A stretch of 64,000 bases of DNA from JAABRB01 sp041617635 (GCA_041617635.1 JBFJOO010000001.1:86285-150284), one strand, 5' to 3'. Positions 20,104-29,622 are shown, numbered from the stretch's first letter. A program made the numbers and translations. The notes: a model not told the origin generated them from the sequence alone.

Positions 20104-20919
20104 ATGAACGCACCCGAATCCCGCACCGGCGCCGACCCGTTCGTGATGGCCGGCAAGGCGTATTCGTCGCGCCTGCTGATCGGCACCGGCAAGTACCAGG
20201 ACTTCGACGAGACCCGCCGCGCCGTTGAGGCGAGCGGCGCCGAGATCGTGACCGTCGCGATCCGCCGCACCAACATCGGCCAGAACAAGGGCGAGCCCTC
20301 CCTGCTCGAATCGCTGCCGCCCTCGAAGTACACCTATCTGCCCAACACCGCCGGCTGCTACAACGCCGACGACGCCGTGCGCACCTTGCGGCTCGCCCGC
20401 GAGCTCCTCGACGGGCACGACCTCGTGAAGCTCGAAGTGCTCGGTGACCCGGAGACGCTGTTCCCCAACGTCATGGAGACGCTGCGCGCCGCGGAAACGC
20501 TGGTGAAGGACGGCTTCAAGGTCATGGTGTACACGAGCGACGACCCGATCGTCGCGAAACGGCTCGAGGAGATCGGCTGCGTGGCGGTGATGCCGCTCGC
20601 ATCGCTCATCGGATCGGGCATGGGTATTCTGAACCCGTGGAACCTCGCGCTCATCCTCGAGCAGGCGAAGGTTCCGGTGATCGTCGATGCCGGCGTGGGC
20701 ACCGCTTCAGACGCAGCGATCGCGATGGAGCTCGGCTGCGATGCGGTGCTGATGAACACCGCGGTTGCCAAAGCGCGGAACCCGGTGCTCATGGCCCAGG
20801 CCATGCGCAAGGCGGTCGAGGCGGGGCGCGAGGCGTTTCTCGCCGGGCGCATGCCGAAGAAGCTCTACTCGGCGACGTCCAGCTCGCCGACGACCGGCCT
20901 CATTGCCCCGAAGTCCTGA
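20104..20919 (+). CDS. thiG: Thiazole synthase ThiG
   Basis: 271 aa TIM-barrel enzyme that joins 1-deoxy-xylulose-5-phosphate, dehydroglycine and ThiS-thiocarboxylate to make the thiamine thiazole. Motifs: YSSRLLIGTGKY at the start, LPNTAGCYNADDAV, LVKLEVLGD with the Schiff-base lysine, GCVAVMPLASLIGSGMGI, and VIVDAGVGTASDAAIAMELG. It sits directly after thiS and overlaps the probable start of trmB by a few codons, the usual betaproteobacterial arrangement. Identity is secure. Confidence 0.95.
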   Translation: MNAPESRTGADPFVMAGKAYSSRLLIGTGKYQDFDETRRAVEASGAEIVTVAIRRTNIGQNKGEPSLLESLPPSKYTYLPNTAGCYNADDAVRTLRLARELLDGHDLVKLEVLGDPETLFPNVMETLRAAETLVKDGFKVMVYTSDDPIVAKRLEEIGCVAVMPLASLIGSGMGILNPWNLALILEQAKVPVIVDAGVGTASDAAIAMELGCDAVLMNTAVAKARNPVLMAQAMRKAVEAGREAFLAGRMPKKLYSATSSSPTTGLIAPKS

Positions 20920-21580
20920 GCGAACCATCCGCAGCTACGTGCTGCGCCAGGGCCGCACCACGCCGGCGCAGGCCCGTGCGATCGCCGAGCTGACCCCCCG
21001 GTTCGGCATCCCGTTCGCCCGCGAGCGGCTCGATCTCGATCGCGCGTTCGGCCGGTCGGCGCCGAATGTGCTCGAGATCGGCTTCGGCATGGGCGAGACC
21101 ACCGCGTCGATCGCGCAGGCGCACCCCGACATCGACTATCTCGGCGTGGAGGTGCACACACCGGGAGTGGGCGCGCTGCTGCGGCGCGTGGCGGCGCTCG
21201 GCCTCACGAACGTGCGCATCATCCAGCACGATGCAACCGAAGTGGTCGAGCACATGATCGGCGACCGCGCGCTGGCCGGCGTGCACATCTTCTTCCCCGA
21301 TCCGTGGCCCAAGAAGCGGCATCACAAGCGCCGCCTCATCCAACCCGACTTCGTCGAGATGCTGGCGCGCAGGCTGACGACCGGGGCCATCTTGCACGTC
21401 GCGACCGACTGGGAAGACTACGCGCAGCATGTCCTCGCCGCCCTCTCGGCCGAGCCGCTGCTCGAGAACACCGCGCCGGATTACGCTCCGCGCCCGCTCG
21501 CGCGCCCGCTCACGAAATTCGAGGGGCGCGGGCTGAAGCTGGGTCACCGCGTCTGGGACATCGTCTTTCGGCGCTGGTGA
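20903..21580 (+). CDS. trmB: tRNA (guanine-N7-)-methyltransferase TrmB
   Basis: About 225 aa. It methylates G46 of tRNAs with S-adenosylmethionine. The SAM motif is VLEIGFGMGETT, followed by VEVHTPGVGALLRR and the family signature HIFFPDPWPKKRHHKRRL. The start is uncertain: conserved residues IRSYVLRQGR need an upstream start, and the only near codon is a TTG inside the end of thiG (17-nt overlap). The next candidate (a GTG at 20939) would lose part of that conserved motif. No strong ribosome-binding site is seen, suggesting coupling to thiG translation. Confidence 0.88.
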   Translation: MPRSPERTIRSYVLRQGRTTPAQARAIAELTPRFGIPFARERLDLDRAFGRSAPNVLEIGFGMGETTASIAQAHPDIDYLGVEVHTPGVGALLRRVAALGLTNVRIIQHDATEVVEHMIGDRALAGVHIFFPDPWPKKRHHKRRLIQPDFVEMLARRLTTGAILHVATDWEDYAQHVLAALSAEPLLENTAPDYAPRPLARPLTKFEGRGLKLGHRVWDIVFRRW

Positions 21581-21724
21581 CCTGATCGCCGACGCGGGTC
21601 CGCGCGGACGCGCGCCCCAATCCCGGGCATAATTCGTCTCTCGTCCCCGCGACGGCGCCCCCACTTCACACAACGCGCCGACCGGGTCCGGGACCCGCAC
21701 CATCCAATCGAACTCGGAGGAAAG

Positions 21725-22735
21725 ATGACATTCATTCGCATTTTGCAGGGCGTTCTGCTGACGGCCGCGCTGACGGTCGCCACGGGCGCGAACGCGCAGG
21801 AGGCCCGATCCTATGTCCTATCGACCGCCACCACCGGCGGAACGTATTACCCGGTAGGCGTTGCCGTCGCGACCCTCATCAAGGTCAAGCTGCAGCCGAC
21901 GCTCAAGCTCGACATGAGTGCGATCAGCTCGGCCGGATCGGGGGAGAACGTGAAGCTCATGCGCGAGAAGCAGGCGCAGTTCGCGATTCTGCAGGGGCTT
22001 TTCGGCATGTACGCCAAGCAGGGAACCGGAGCGCTCAAGGCCGACGGCCCGCAGGGCAATATCCGCTCGATCACGATGCTCTGGCCGAACGTCGAGCATT
22101 TCATGGTCTCCGCGGACGCCGCCAAGACGGGTACCGTGGACGATCTGAGGGGCCTGACGGGCAAGAAGTTCTCGATCGGGGCGCGCAACTCGGGCACCGA
22201 GCATTCGAACCGGTTCCTGCTGGGCAACCTCGGGATCGATCCGGAGAAGATGGATCTCGTGTACCAGGGCTACGGTCCGAGCATCGATGCCATGCAGAAC
22301 GGGACGATCCTGGGCACGAACCCGACTGGCGGCCCGCCCGTCTCGGTCGTGACGCGCGCTTTCGCGCAGATGGGCGACAAGGTCAGGTTGCTCGAGTTCA
22401 CGCCCGAGCAGGCCGCCAAGGCGGACGGCGGCAACGACCTCTTCTACCCGTACGTGCTGCCCGCCAACACCTATCCGGGGCAGACCAAGGAATTCAGGAC
22501 CGTCGCGCAGCCGAACTTCCTTGCGGTCAACGCCGACGTGCCCGCCGAGGACGTGTACCTCGTCACGAAGACGATCTATGAGAATCTGCCGTTCCTGAAC
22601 AACATCCATGCAGCGACGAAAGAGATGTCGCTCAAGTCCGCGATCAGCGGGCTGCCGCTGCCGTTGCATCCGGGCGCGGCCAAGTACTACAAGGAAGTCG
22701 GGATCACCATCCCCGATCGCCTGATGGCGAAGTGA
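21725..22735 (+). CDS. TAXI-family TRAP transporter substrate-binding protein
   Basis: 336 aa with a clear signal peptide (hydrophobic stretch then GANAQEA, cleavage after about residue 24). TAXI-type periplasmic receptor features are the early YVLSTATTGGTYYPVGVA, SSAGSGENVKLMREKQAQFAI segments and KKFSIGARNSGTEHSN. It should bind a small organic solute (unknown; often glutamate or other carboxylates in this group) and pass it to the fused TRAP permease downstream. An AGGAAAG ribosome-binding site precedes the ATG. A strong hairpin lies between it and the permease gene. Confidence 0.92.
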   Translation: MTFIRILQGVLLTAALTVATGANAQEARSYVLSTATTGGTYYPVGVAVATLIKVKLQPTLKLDMSAISSAGSGENVKLMREKQAQFAILQGLFGMYAKQGTGALKADGPQGNIRSITMLWPNVEHFMVSADAAKTGTVDDLRGLTGKKFSIGARNSGTEHSNRFLLGNLGIDPEKMDLVYQGYGPSIDAMQNGTILGTNPTGGPPVSVVTRAFAQMGDKVRLLEFTPEQAAKADGGNDLFYPYVLPANTYPGQTKEFRTVAQPNFLAVNADVPAEDVYLVTKTIYENLPFLNNIHAATKEMSLKSAISGLPLPLHPGAAKYYKEVGITIPDRLMAK

Positions 22736-22740
22736 CCGTG

Positions 22741-22768
22741 GCGTGGCGGCGGCCTGCCGCCGCCACGC
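22741..22768 (+). other. Intercistronic hairpin between TRAP binding protein and permease
   Basis: A perfect 13-bp inverted repeat (GCGTGGCGGCGGC and its complement) with almost no loop begins 5 nt after the binding-protein stop. A run of six T follows about 10 nt further. It resembles the stem-loops that let a periplasmic binding protein be made in excess over its membrane partner, by partial termination or by protecting the upstream mRNA. Confidence 0.7.
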
Positions 22769-22796
22769 ATCTCGTACATTTTTTAGGGCAAGGCGA

Positions 22797-24968
22797 ATGA
22801 GCGCCGAGGGCACCGCGCGACCTGACGCGGCGACGCCCGAGCCGGCTGTCCCGCGCGACCCGGAGGACCCGTCCGGCGGGCGGAGCGCAGCGAGCCTGCC
22901 GGGTCGGGCGGCATTCTGGCTCGGCGTCGGGCTCGCGCTCCTGCACATCTACTTCAACACGCTCGGAACGATGTCCGAACTGCGCGTGTCGGCCGTGCAC
23001 TTCGGCGGTTTCGGCTTGATGTGCGCCCTGCTCTACCCGGCATGGCATGCGAAGACCCGCGCCGGCCAGCGCCTGGCGCTCGGCCTCGATCTCGCGATCG
23101 GCGCCGCGGCGCTCTCCTGCGTCGCCTATCTCTTTCTCGGCGAGGAGAGCTTTGCGGATCGCAACGCGAGCTTCCTCTGGTACGAATGGATCTTCACCGG
23201 CATCGCGGTCGTGCTCGCCATCGAGTTCACCCGCCGCACGACCGGCTGGATCATCCCGGGCATCATTCTCACGGCGTTCACGTACGTCGTCTGGTGGGGC
23301 CAGTACGTGCCGGGAATGCTCACCTTCCCGGGCTTGTCGCTCGAGATCACGCTCTATCGAAGCTTCTACAGCGACGACGGCATGCTCGGCATGATCGCGA
23401 CCATCTCCGCGACCTTCGTGGTCATGTTCATTCTGTTCGGCGCGTTTCTCACGCGTTCCGGTGCGGGTGACTTCATCGTCGATTTCGCGCGCGCCGTCGC
23501 CGGCCGGATGATCGGCGGACCGGGGTTCGTCGCGGTCATCGGCTCGGCGCTCATGGGCACCATCTCCGGCTCGTCGGTCGCCAACACGGTTTCGACCGGC
23601 GTGATCACCATCCCGCTGATGAAGCGCGCGGGCTTTCCCGCGCGCTTCGCGGCCGGCGTTGAAGCCGCGGCATCGACCGGCGGCCAGCTCATGCCACCCA
23701 TCATGGGCGCCGGCGCCTTCGTGATGGCGAGCTACACCCAGATCTCCTATCTCACGATCGCCGCCGTGTCCGTGCTGCCCGCGATCCTCTACTTCGTCTC
23801 GGTCGCCTGCTACGTGCGCATCCAGGCGAAGCGGCTCGGCCTCACCACCACGACGGACGAGGACACGCCCACCATCGGCCAGGTCATGAAGCGCGGGGGA
23901 CTCCTCTTCTTCCTGCCGATCAGCGTGCTGGTCGGATTGCTGATCTACGGCTTCACCCCGACCTATTGCGCGGGCGCGGCGATCGTGGCGGTGGTCGTCG
24001 CGTCCTGGGTGGCGCCGGGTCGGCGCGGCATGGGGCCACGCGAGGTTATCGAAGCCCTTGCCCTCGGTGCGCGAAACATGGTGGTCACGGCGACGCTGCT
24101 CATCGCGATCGGCCTCGTGGTGCTCACGGTCGCGACGACCGGGCTGGGCAATACCTTCTCCCTGATGATCAGCCAGTGGGCGGACGGCAGCCTGATGATC
24201 GCCCTCGTGCTCATCGCCCTCGCCTCGCTCGTGCTCGGCATGGGATTGCCGGTGACGGCCTCCTACATCGTGCTCGCGACCCTGTCGGCGCCGGCGCTTG
24301 CCGGAATGATCACGCAGCAGGAGCTCGTGAACGCGTTCATGGCGGGCAACGTCCCGGATTCGGCCAAGGCCGTGCTGATGCTCGTCGCGCCCGACAAGGT
24401 GGCCGCGATCGGCCAGCCGATGTCGTTCGACACCGCCTCCGCGCTGACAGCCGCGATTCCGCAGGAAATGCGCTCGATGGTCGTCGAGCAGACGCTGAGC
24501 GCGGCGCAGCTCACGGGCGCGCTCCTCGCCGCGCACATGATCATCTTCTGGCTCTCGCAGGATTCGAGCGTGACGCCCCCCGTCTGCCTCACCGCATTCG
24601 CGGCAGCGGCCATTGCGAGATCTCCGCCGATGGCGACCGGATTCACGTCGTGGCGGCTCGCGAAGGGTCTGTACATCGTGCCCCTGCTATTCGCCTACAC
24701 GCCGTTCCTCAACGCCGATCTCTGGACCGACTTCCAGATCGCTTTCTTCGCCGCGTTCGGCATCTACGCGCTCGCCGCAGCCTCCGAGCTCTGGATGGAA
24801 GCGCGCCTGCCGATCCCGGTCGCGGTCCTGCTCGCGGGAACGGGCGTGGCGCTGCTTTGGCCGACTTCGATGTTGATCAACTTCGCAGGACTCGCGATCT
24901 TCCTCGCGATCTTCGCCCACAACCTCTGGCAGGATCGCCGCACGAAACGGATCGCCGTCCAAGTATAG
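22797..24968 (+). CDS. TRAP transporter fused permease (4TM/12TM, DctQM fusion)
   Basis: 723 aa integral membrane protein. Residues after about 35 are almost all hydrophobic segments: a short DctQ-like part followed by a DctM-like part with GPGFVAVIGSALMGTISGSS, GGQLMPPIMGAGAFVMA and LGMGLPVTASYIVLATL. It moves a solute by ion symport using the periplasmic TAXI protein just upstream. The ATG is chosen because upstream in-frame codons overlap the intercistronic hairpin. The first 35 residues are Pro/Ala/Asp-rich and cytoplasmic. Downstream is a 104-nt convergent gap with hemY. Confidence 0.92.
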   Translation: MSAEGTARPDAATPEPAVPRDPEDPSGGRSAASLPGRAAFWLGVGLALLHIYFNTLGTMSELRVSAVHFGGFGLMCALLYPAWHAKTRAGQRLALGLDLAIGAAALSCVAYLFLGEESFADRNASFLWYEWIFTGIAVVLAIEFTRRTTGWIIPGIILTAFTYVVWWGQYVPGMLTFPGLSLEITLYRSFYSDDGMLGMIATISATFVVMFILFGAFLTRSGAGDFIVDFARAVAGRMIGGPGFVAVIGSALMGTISGSSVANTVSTGVITIPLMKRAGFPARFAAGVEAAASTGGQLMPPIMGAGAFVMASYTQISYLTIAAVSVLPAILYFVSVACYVRIQAKRLGLTTTTDEDTPTIGQVMKRGGLLFFLPISVLVGLLIYGFTPTYCAGAAIVAVVVASWVAPGRRGMGPREVIEALALGARNMVVTATLLIAIGLVVLTVATTGLGNTFSLMISQWADGSLMIALVLIALASLVLGMGLPVTASYIVLATLSAPALAGMITQQELVNAFMAGNVPDSAKAVLMLVAPDKVAAIGQPMSFDTASALTAAIPQEMRSMVVEQTLSAAQLTGALLAAHMIIFWLSQDSSVTPPVCLTAFAAAAIARSPPMATGFTSWRLAKGLYIVPLLFAYTPFLNADLWTDFQIAFFAAFGIYALAAASELWMEARLPIPVAVLLAGTGVALLWPTSMLINFAGLAIFLAIFAHNLWQDRRTKRIAVQV

Positions 24969-25072
24969 GAAGAACGTCGTGCTTCGGTTGCGGGGGGGCG
25001 AGCCAGCCCTAGGCGCCGGCCGGGCATGGCCGCTGACCCGCCGAAGCTAAACGCTCGGCGCTCGGCGCTCGA

Positions 25073-26251
25073 TCAGGCGGGCAAGGATTGATCGGTCGCG
25101 GCGCGATAGTGAAGATTCGCGTCCGACTCACGACCGATGCGGTCGAAGAGCCGCGCGAGCGCGAGATGGGTCGCGCGTGAGGAGGTCTGCGAGAGACTCG
25201 CCTCGAGATAGCTCTGGGCCTTGCCCCACAGCTCCTGGTGCAGGCACAGTTTCCCCAGCGCGAGCAGGAGAGAGGCGTCGTGCGGCCGGTCTTTCAGCCA
25301 GCGCTCGGCCTGCTCGATGCGCTCGAGCGTGTTCTCGTCCTGGCAGTCGGCAAACAGCACCACGAGCTCGGGAGCCCACTCCCGGTTCAGCACGTCCGTG
25401 AGCGCGCGATGCGCCTGCTTGCACCCGCCGAGCGAGAGAAACTGCCGCGCGGCGGTCGCAGCCACGCGCGGCTCTCTGCGCTCGGCCGCGGGGAGGTTGC
25501 TCCAGAAGGCCTGCAGCGTTTCCAGATCCACCGCCTTCCGCTTGAGGGTTTCGACGGTGGCGGTGATGCGGAGCGTCTCCGCGGTCTCGGGCGATAGCGC
25601 GTCGCGCTTCGCGAGCAGGCGCACGATGCGCAGCACCTCTTCCCAGTGCTGCAACCCCTGCTCGGCCCGCATGAGCAGTCGCATCGTGGCGACCTGCTTG
25701 GGGCCCTTGGCATCGAGCTCGCGCAGGACGTCGCGCGCCTCTTCGAAGCGGCGCTCGTCGAGGAGCAGCTCCGCGCGCGTGGCAAGCCGCGCCTCGAGCG
25801 AATCGCCCGGCGCGCCGGTTGCCCGCTCGAGCCAGCGTTCGCGCTCTTCGCCATCGCGCATCTGATGGGCGGCGCGCGCCGCGGTAAGCGCGGCGAGGGC
25901 CGGCGCCTCGTCGAGATCGTACGCGCGCCGAGCGAGCTTCTTCGATTTCGCATAGCGCCCTTCGAGCAGCGTCTGCATCGCGCCGCGCAATGCCTCCCGA
26001 CCGCGCTTCTGCCGCCAGCGCTTACGCAGCTGAGAGACCTGCGCAGGCATGCGCAGCGTGTGGGATACCACGCGCAGCAATCCATGCAGGACGAGAAAGG
26101 CGAGAATGACTCCCGCGATGGCCAGCGTGAACGAGATCTCGACCCGGTAGGGCGGCGTCACGACCACGACGTAGCCGGCGTCGTGGCGCAGGAACATTGC
26201 GGCAGCCACGGCGAGCGCCGCGATGATGATGAACCAGAGAAGCAGCCGCAT
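25073..26251 (-). CDS. hemY: HemY, heme-biosynthesis-associated TPR membrane protein
   Basis: 392 aa with two N-terminal membrane segments (LLLWFIIIAALAVAAAMFL and SFTLAIAGVILAFLVLHGLL), the HemY_N domain, then TPR-like helices (LLEGRYAKSKKLARRAYDL; WGKAQSYLEASLSQ). This is the proteobacterial HemY that lies after hemX and is thought to coordinate late porphyrin enzymes; it is not protoporphyrinogen oxidase. It follows hemX by 8 nt and is the last gene of the hemC-hemD-hemX-hemY operon. Confidence 0.9.
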   Translation of the reverse strand: MRLLLWFIIIAALAVAAAMFLRHDAGYVVVVTPPYRVEISFTLAIAGVILAFLVLHGLLRVVSHTLRMPAQVSQLRKRWRQKRGREALRGAMQTLLEGRYAKSKKLARRAYDLDEAPALAALTAARAAHQMRDGEERERWLERATGAPGDSLEARLATRAELLLDERRFEEARDVLRELDAKGPKQVATMRLLMRAEQGLQHWEEVLRIVRLLAKRDALSPETAETLRITATVETLKRKAVDLETLQAFWSNLPAAERREPRVAATAARQFLSLGGCKQAHRALTDVLNREWAPELVVLFADCQDENTLERIEQAERWLKDRPHDASLLLALGKLCLHQELWGKAQSYLEASLSQTSSRATHLALARLFDRIGRESDANLHYRAATDQSLPA

Positions 26252-26259
26252 CGGATGTC

Positions 26260-27387
26260 TTAGCTACTCTCACGCGGTTGGCGGAGCCGGCGTGCCATGT
26301 TGAGGCTCTCGGTGAGGCTCGGCAGCTCGACTTGCAGGGCGGCGCCGTCGAGCTGCGTCAGCGTCTCGGCGGCACCGGTCACCGACTTGACGCGGGGATC
26401 GAAGTACCGGTCGATCCACTCGCGCGCCTGCTTGATGTCGCTCCGAAACAGCGCTTCGTTGCGCTGGAGCAGCGCGACCCGCGCATGCAGCAGTCGAAGC
26501 TTCAGATTCTCCCGCAGGAAATACGCCTGCTCGGGCGCCAGCAGCCGCGGATCGTTGACGTCGACCCGTTGGATCCGCACCAGACCCTTGACCTCGCCCC
26601 AGGCCGATGCGGCGAGCCGCTCCCACCAGCGGCCGGAGAGGGCGGCGGGCGACGGCTCGGGAACAGTTTTCTTCTCCTCGCTGCGCAACGGCAGCGCATC
26701 GACCGATTCGATCACGTCATCCAGGCGCAGCGTGAGCCCGGCGACGTCCAGATTCGGCGCGGCCTTGAGCCGCTCGATGTCGCGCTGGATCAGCTTGCGA
26801 AGCGCGCCGAGCTCGACCCGGTCGGCGCGTGCGAGCCGCGCATCGATCTCCTGCAACGCGGCCAGCGCGCTCGAGACGTTGCCTGCGAGGTGCAGCTGCT
26901 GGGCGGCGATCTGCAGGGTCTGCTCGACCTCGGAGAGCGTCCATTCGTCCCGGCCCCGCGAGAGCTCCTGGTACAAGGCCTCCAGCGCGACCTCCCGGCT
27001 GCGACTCTCGTTCTGCTTGGCTTCGATTGCGCCGATCTTCCCCGCCAGCTCGCGCGAGGACTCGCGCAGTTCCCGCGTCGCCTCCAGCGATCGGCGCGCG
27101 TCGGTGCTCGACTCGCTCGCCCGCGCGGCCGCGTCGTCGCGGAGCTGGCTGAGCCGGACGCGCGTGTCATACCACTCGAAGGCGAGCAGGCCGAAAATGG
27201 CCAGCACCGCGAGCCACAGCAACGCGGTGCCCGCCCGACGCGGCGCGGGCGCGGGCGCAGGCGCGGCCTTCGGCGCGACGCTTTCCGGCTTGGCAGCCGA
27301 TTCCTCCGGCTGCGCCTCAGCTTGGCCTTCGGTAGGGCTCGCTTGCGGCGCAGGTTCGTTCGGGTCGGGTTTCGTAGGTTCGGTCAT
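26260..27387 (-). CDS. hemX: HemX-like membrane protein of the heme operon
   Basis: 375 aa. The N-terminal 45 residues are Pro/Ala/Glu-rich and cytoplasmic, followed by one membrane helix (TALLWLAVLAIFGLLAFEW) and a long periplasmic coiled coil and helical domain (DEWTLSEVEQTLQIAAQQLHLAG is the family hallmark region). The C-terminus has EQAYFLRENLKLRLLHARVALLQRN. It is historically annotated as a uroporphyrinogen-III methyltransferase but contains no methyltransferase fold. The ATG lies 10 nt after the hemD stop. The precise role is unknown; the position in the heme operon is conserved. Confidence 0.9.
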   Translation of the reverse strand: MTEPTKPDPNEPAPQASPTEGQAEAQPEESAAKPESVAPKAAPAPAPAPRRAGTALLWLAVLAIFGLLAFEWYDTRVRLSQLRDDAAARASESSTDARRSLEATRELRESSRELAGKIGAIEAKQNESRSREVALEALYQELSRGRDEWTLSEVEQTLQIAAQQLHLAGNVSSALAALQEIDARLARADRVELGALRKLIQRDIERLKAAPNLDVAGLTLRLDDVIESVDALPLRSEEKKTVPEPSPAALSGRWWERLAASAWGEVKGLVRIQRVDVNDPRLLAPEQAYFLRENLKLRLLHARVALLQRNEALFRSDIKQAREWIDRYFDPRVKSVTGAAETLTQLDGAALQVELPSLTESLNMARRLRQPRESS

Positions 27388-27397
27388 ATCGTTTTGA

Positions 27398-28180
27398 TCA
27401 GCGATCCTCGTGCACTTTACCAAAAAAAGCCTTCAAGCCCTCGACCAGCCCCTCGTCCCCCGGGCCGGTTTCTTTCACCTGCTCCATGCCGAGGGCGCGC
27501 GCGCTCGCGGCGATCCGCGCGTGCGGAACGAACGTCGGCGTGCGGCGCAGCCACTGCTGACCGAGCTTGCCGACCATATCGTAGAGATTGTGCAGGCCTT
27601 CGCTCGATGTCACGGTGACGCCGTCCAGCTCGCCTCGCGCCCACAGCTTGAGGAGCGGCGCGACGTCCGCATCCGGACGCACCCGTCGATAGCATTCCGC
27701 GTATTCCACTGCCGCGCCGCGGGCCGTCAGCGAGTCGCCCAGGAACTCGCGCCCGCCGTCGCCGCGGAAGATCACCACGCGCTTGCCGGATGGATCGGCG
27801 AGCGGGGCGAGTTCGAGCAGCGCCTCGCTGTCGAAGCGTCCGGTCGGGGCGACGATGTCGGTGAACCCGAAGCGCCGGAGCGCCTTCTCGCTTCCCTTGC
27901 CGATCGTGGCCACGCGGACGTGCCGGGGCCAGGCGCGGCGCGACTGCACCAGGTTCATCGCCTTGGCCACGGCGTTCGCGCTGATGAATACCGCCACGTC
28001 GAAGTCGTCCAGCCGGTCGACGAGCGCGGCGAGCGGCTTGACGTCGGTGACGTCCCGGATCTCGATGACCGGAAACACGATGGGCGTGCCGGCAGCGGCG
28101 CGGATCAGGTCCGCCAGCGTCTCGACCTGTCCCGCCGGACGCGTGATCACGATACGCCGACCGGCCAGGTCGCCGCTCAC
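27398..28180 (-). CDS. hemD: Uroporphyrinogen-III synthase
   Basis: 260 aa, typical. It closes and inverts ring D of hydroxymethylbilane to give uroporphyrinogen III. This weakly conserved family is recognised by GRRIVITRPAGQ at the N-terminus, AVFISANAVAKAM, PTGRFDSEALLEL and the late VTVTSSEGLHNLYD with FVPHARIAASARALG. The GTG start overlaps the hemC stop (GTGA); a longer reading frame through hemC is shadow. Position right after hemC supports the call. Confidence 0.92.
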   Translation of the reverse strand: MSGDLAGRRIVITRPAGQVETLADLIRAAAGTPIVFPVIEIRDVTDVKPLAALVDRLDDFDVAVFISANAVAKAMNLVQSRRAWPRHVRVATIGKGSEKALRRFGFTDIVAPTGRFDSEALLELAPLADPSGKRVVIFRGDGGREFLGDSLTARGAAVEYAECYRRVRPDADVAPLLKLWARGELDGVTVTSSEGLHNLYDMVGKLGQQWLRRTPTFVPHARIAASARALGMEQVKETGPGDEGLVEGLKAFFGKVHEDR

Positions 28181-29100
28181 GACTCGAGCCTGGCGAGAAT
28201 GTCGTCCGCGCCCCGGCTGCGCAGCAGCGCCGCGAGCTCGCTCCCCGCGCGCTCGGGCTCCGCAATCGCGGCGCGAACCTCGCCGCGCGCGACCTGCTTG
28301 CCGTCCGGGCTCGCCACGAGCCCCCGCAGCCAAAGGGTATCGCCGTCGATCACGGCAAACGCTGCGAGCGGCACCTGGCAGCTCCCGGCAAGCGACCGGC
28401 TCACCATGCGTTCGGAGCGCACACACGCGCTGGTTGCCGGGTCGTTCAGCGGGGCCAGCAACCCGGCGAGGTCCTGCCGGTCGGCGCGACACTCGATCGC
28501 GAGCGCGCCCTGCCCCGCGGCCGGCAGGCTGTCCGCGGGATCGAGCATCGCGCGAATCCGCCCGGCGAGTCCGAGCCGCGTCAATCCGGCGACCGCGAGC
28601 ACGATCGCGTCGTACTCGCCGCGGTCGAGCTTGGCGAGCCGCGTGTCGACGTTGCCGCGCAGGGGCCGGATCTCCAGCGCCGGAAACCGCGCACGGAGCT
28701 GCGCTTCGCGCCGCAGGCTGGAGGTGCCGACCACCGCGCCGGCGGGCAGGTCGTCGATCCGTGCATGGCGGTTGGAGACGAACGCGTCGCGCGGATCCTC
28801 GCGGGGCAGTATGGCGGCGAGCCGGAATCCCTCGGCGAGATCCATCGGCACGTCCTTCGCGGAGTGCACGGCGAGGTCCGCGCGGCCCGCGGCCATCGCA
28901 ACCTCGAGCTCCTTCACGAACAGGCCCTTTCCGCCGATCTTCGCGAGCGTGACATCGAGCACCCGGTCGCCCTGCGTGGTCATGCCGAGAATCTCGACCC
29001 GCGTTGCCGGATATAATCCCTCGAGCGCTGCGCGCACGTGCTCCGCCTGCCAAAGCGCCAGCCGGCTCTCGCGCGAAGCGATAACCAGACGCGAGTTCAC
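28177..29100 (-). CDS. hemC: Hydroxymethylbilane synthase (porphobilinogen deaminase)
   Basis: 307 aa. It links four porphobilinogens into hydroxymethylbilane using a dipyrromethane cofactor. Motifs: IASRESRLALWQAEHV, KIGGKGLFVKELE, AVHSAKDVP, GTSSLRREAQL, RGNVDTRL, and the cofactor-binding Cys241 in GSCQVPL. The start is GTG, 30 nt from the divergent thioredoxin-fold gene, so its promoter must overlap that gene's 5' region. It leads the hemC-hemD-hemX-hemY run. Confidence 0.96.
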   Translation of the reverse strand: MNSRLVIASRESRLALWQAEHVRAALEGLYPATRVEILGMTTQGDRVLDVTLAKIGGKGLFVKELEVAMAAGRADLAVHSAKDVPMDLAEGFRLAAILPREDPRDAFVSNRHARIDDLPAGAVVGTSSLRREAQLRARFPALEIRPLRGNVDTRLAKLDRGEYDAIVLAVAGLTRLGLAGRIRAMLDPADSLPAAGQGALAIECRADRQDLAGLLAPLNDPATSACVRSERMVSRSLAGSCQVPLAAFAVIDGDTLWLRGLVASPDGKQVARGEVRAAIAEPERAGSELAALLRSRGADDILARLES

Positions 29101-29130
29101 GGGGTTCCGGAGATGAGGGAAAGAGGGCCG

Positions 29131-29622
29131 ATGGGTAAGGGTAGACAGCGCATTGCGACGCTGCGTGCCGCGATTTTAGCATGCGCGATCGGCCTCTCCG
29201 CCGCGGCGCACGCGGCGTCCGGCATTTCCCACGCGCGCGACTTTTCCGCGGACGGCCGCGCGGCGGGCGAGACGCGGCGCGTCATCGTCGTCCTCTTCTC
29301 GGCGAGCGGATGCCCATGGTGCCACCGGGTGCGCGCGGAGTACCTGTTGCCCCTGCTCGCGAACCCCGCCGACGCTGCGCGCATCATCGTGCGCGAGGTC
29401 GATATCGACGCGCGCGCCGCGCTCGCCGATTTTTCGGGGGCCGTCACGACTCATGCGGCGTTTGCGGGCCGGCACGAGGTGCGCTTCGTGCCGACGGTGC
29501 TGGTGCTGGGCCCGGACGGCGAGCGGCTGGCCGCCCCGTTGGTCGGTTTCGGAACCGCCGACTATTACGGGTACTACCTCGACGGGCGCATCGACGCCGG
29601 TCTCGCGAAGCTGCGTCGGTAG
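29131..29622 (+). CDS. Secreted thioredoxin-fold protein with CPWC motif
   Basis: 163 aa. A signal peptide (LRAAILACAIGLSAAAHAA) is followed by a thioredoxin-like core: VIVVLFSASGCPWCHRVRAEYLLPLL, with the redox pair CPWC, then VREVDIDARAAL and the cis-Pro segment VRFVPTVLVLGP. It is probably a periplasmic thiol oxidoreductase or reductase. The ATG is chosen for its GAGGGAAAGAGGG ribosome-binding region. It is inserted on the plus strand between hemC and algR, which are often closer neighbours; a link to heme or cytochrome c maturation is only a guess. Confidence 0.82.
   Translation: MGKGRQRIATLRAAILACAIGLSAAAHAASGISHARDFSADGRAAGETRRVIVVLFSASGCPWCHRVRAEYLLPLLANPADAARIIVREVDIDARAALADFSGAVTTHAAFAGRHEVRFVPTVLVLGPDGERLAAPLVGFGTADYYGYYLDGRIDAGLAKLRR

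Noticed and set aside
26260..27387. Annotating hemX as uroporphyrinogen-III methyltransferase
   Set aside because: No SAM-binding or methyltransferase motif; the protein is a single-pass coiled-coil membrane protein.
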